Below are positions 13,866 through 13,913 of a stretch of 13,913 nucleotides of DNA, piece after piece (positions within the stretch are counted from its first letter, which is position 1; the number at the start of each line of letters is the position of its first letter). Source of the stretch: CAJWBT01 sp964401855 (lineage in GTDB: Bacteria; Chloroflexota; Dehalococcoidia; Lucifugimonadales; UBA3495); the NCBI GenBank assembly GCA_964401855.1, contig CAYOAF010000234.1:1-13913 (forward strand), given 5' to 3'. The position numbers and the translations under genes are program-made. Under the pieces are notes generated by a model, which did no database searches, had not been told where the DNA came from, and saw only the letters and a program-made list of their open reading frames with translations.

Positions 13866-13913
13866 TGGCGCGCCCCGGGGCGCTGGGGGGGGCGGGGGGG
13901 GGCGGCGGGGGGG

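Noticed and set aside
1..13913. CRISPR arrays, tRNA and rRNA genes, insertion sequences
   Set aside because: I found no regularly spaced repeats, no cloverleaf or rRNA-like segments, and no transposase motif on either strand. The palindromic elements are too short to be insertion sequences.

Overview
The window is a GC-rich, gene-dense stretch of what looks like an uncultivated free-living bacterium. Three class III CoA-transferases, an N-methylhydantoinase B, an M24 creatinase/aminopeptidase-type hydrolase, a nitronate monooxygenase-type FMN enzyme, a short-chain dehydrogenase and a deazaflavin (F420)-type nitroreductase together suggest an organism specialised in small or recalcitrant organic compounds. 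This resembles what is known of SAR202-type Chloroflexota or similar lineages. That placement is inference, because no rRNA, tRNA or marker gene is present.

Layout. Positions 3-866 (+) hold the C-terminal half of HyuB, cut by the window edge. Positions 967-3701 (-) hold two tandem CaiB/BaiF CoA-transferases separated by a palindromic element. Positions 3829-6249 (+) hold a sulfide:quinone-oxidoreductase-like flavoprotein followed by an M24 hydrolase. A third CaiB/BaiF gene (6283-7521, -) converges on them. Positions 7522-8655 are largely non-coding: a promoter-like site, a strong long-range hairpin, and the 5'-truncated C-terminal membrane anchor of a surface protein.

The centrepiece is a two-gene operon at 8533-10237 (+): a near-consensus promoter, an uncharacterised 343-aa protein, then a 180-aa protein whose frame contains an in-frame TGA. 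The TGA (9992-9994) is best read as selenocysteine. The frame continues for 80 more codons, the resulting motif is Sec-Gly-Ser-Cys-Thr-Ser-Cys (UxxCxxC), and a SECIS-type hairpin with an 8-bp stem and AGTGT loop lies 10 nt downstream. This is a UGSC-family selenoprotein. Its active-site segment resembles the selenocysteine region of glycine reductase component B (GrdB). A conventional gene caller would split it into a 99-aa protein and an orphan fragment.

Downstream, a second copy of the palindromic element separates the operon from a convergent nitronate monooxygenase (10351-11472, -). Then come a small hypothetical ORF (11871-12125, +) overlapping tail-to-tail with a deazaflavin-type nitroreductase (12103-12615, -), and an SDR (12907-13680, -) with an unusual insertion in its cofactor loop. 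The last ~45 bases are almost pure G/C and look like a low-quality contig end.
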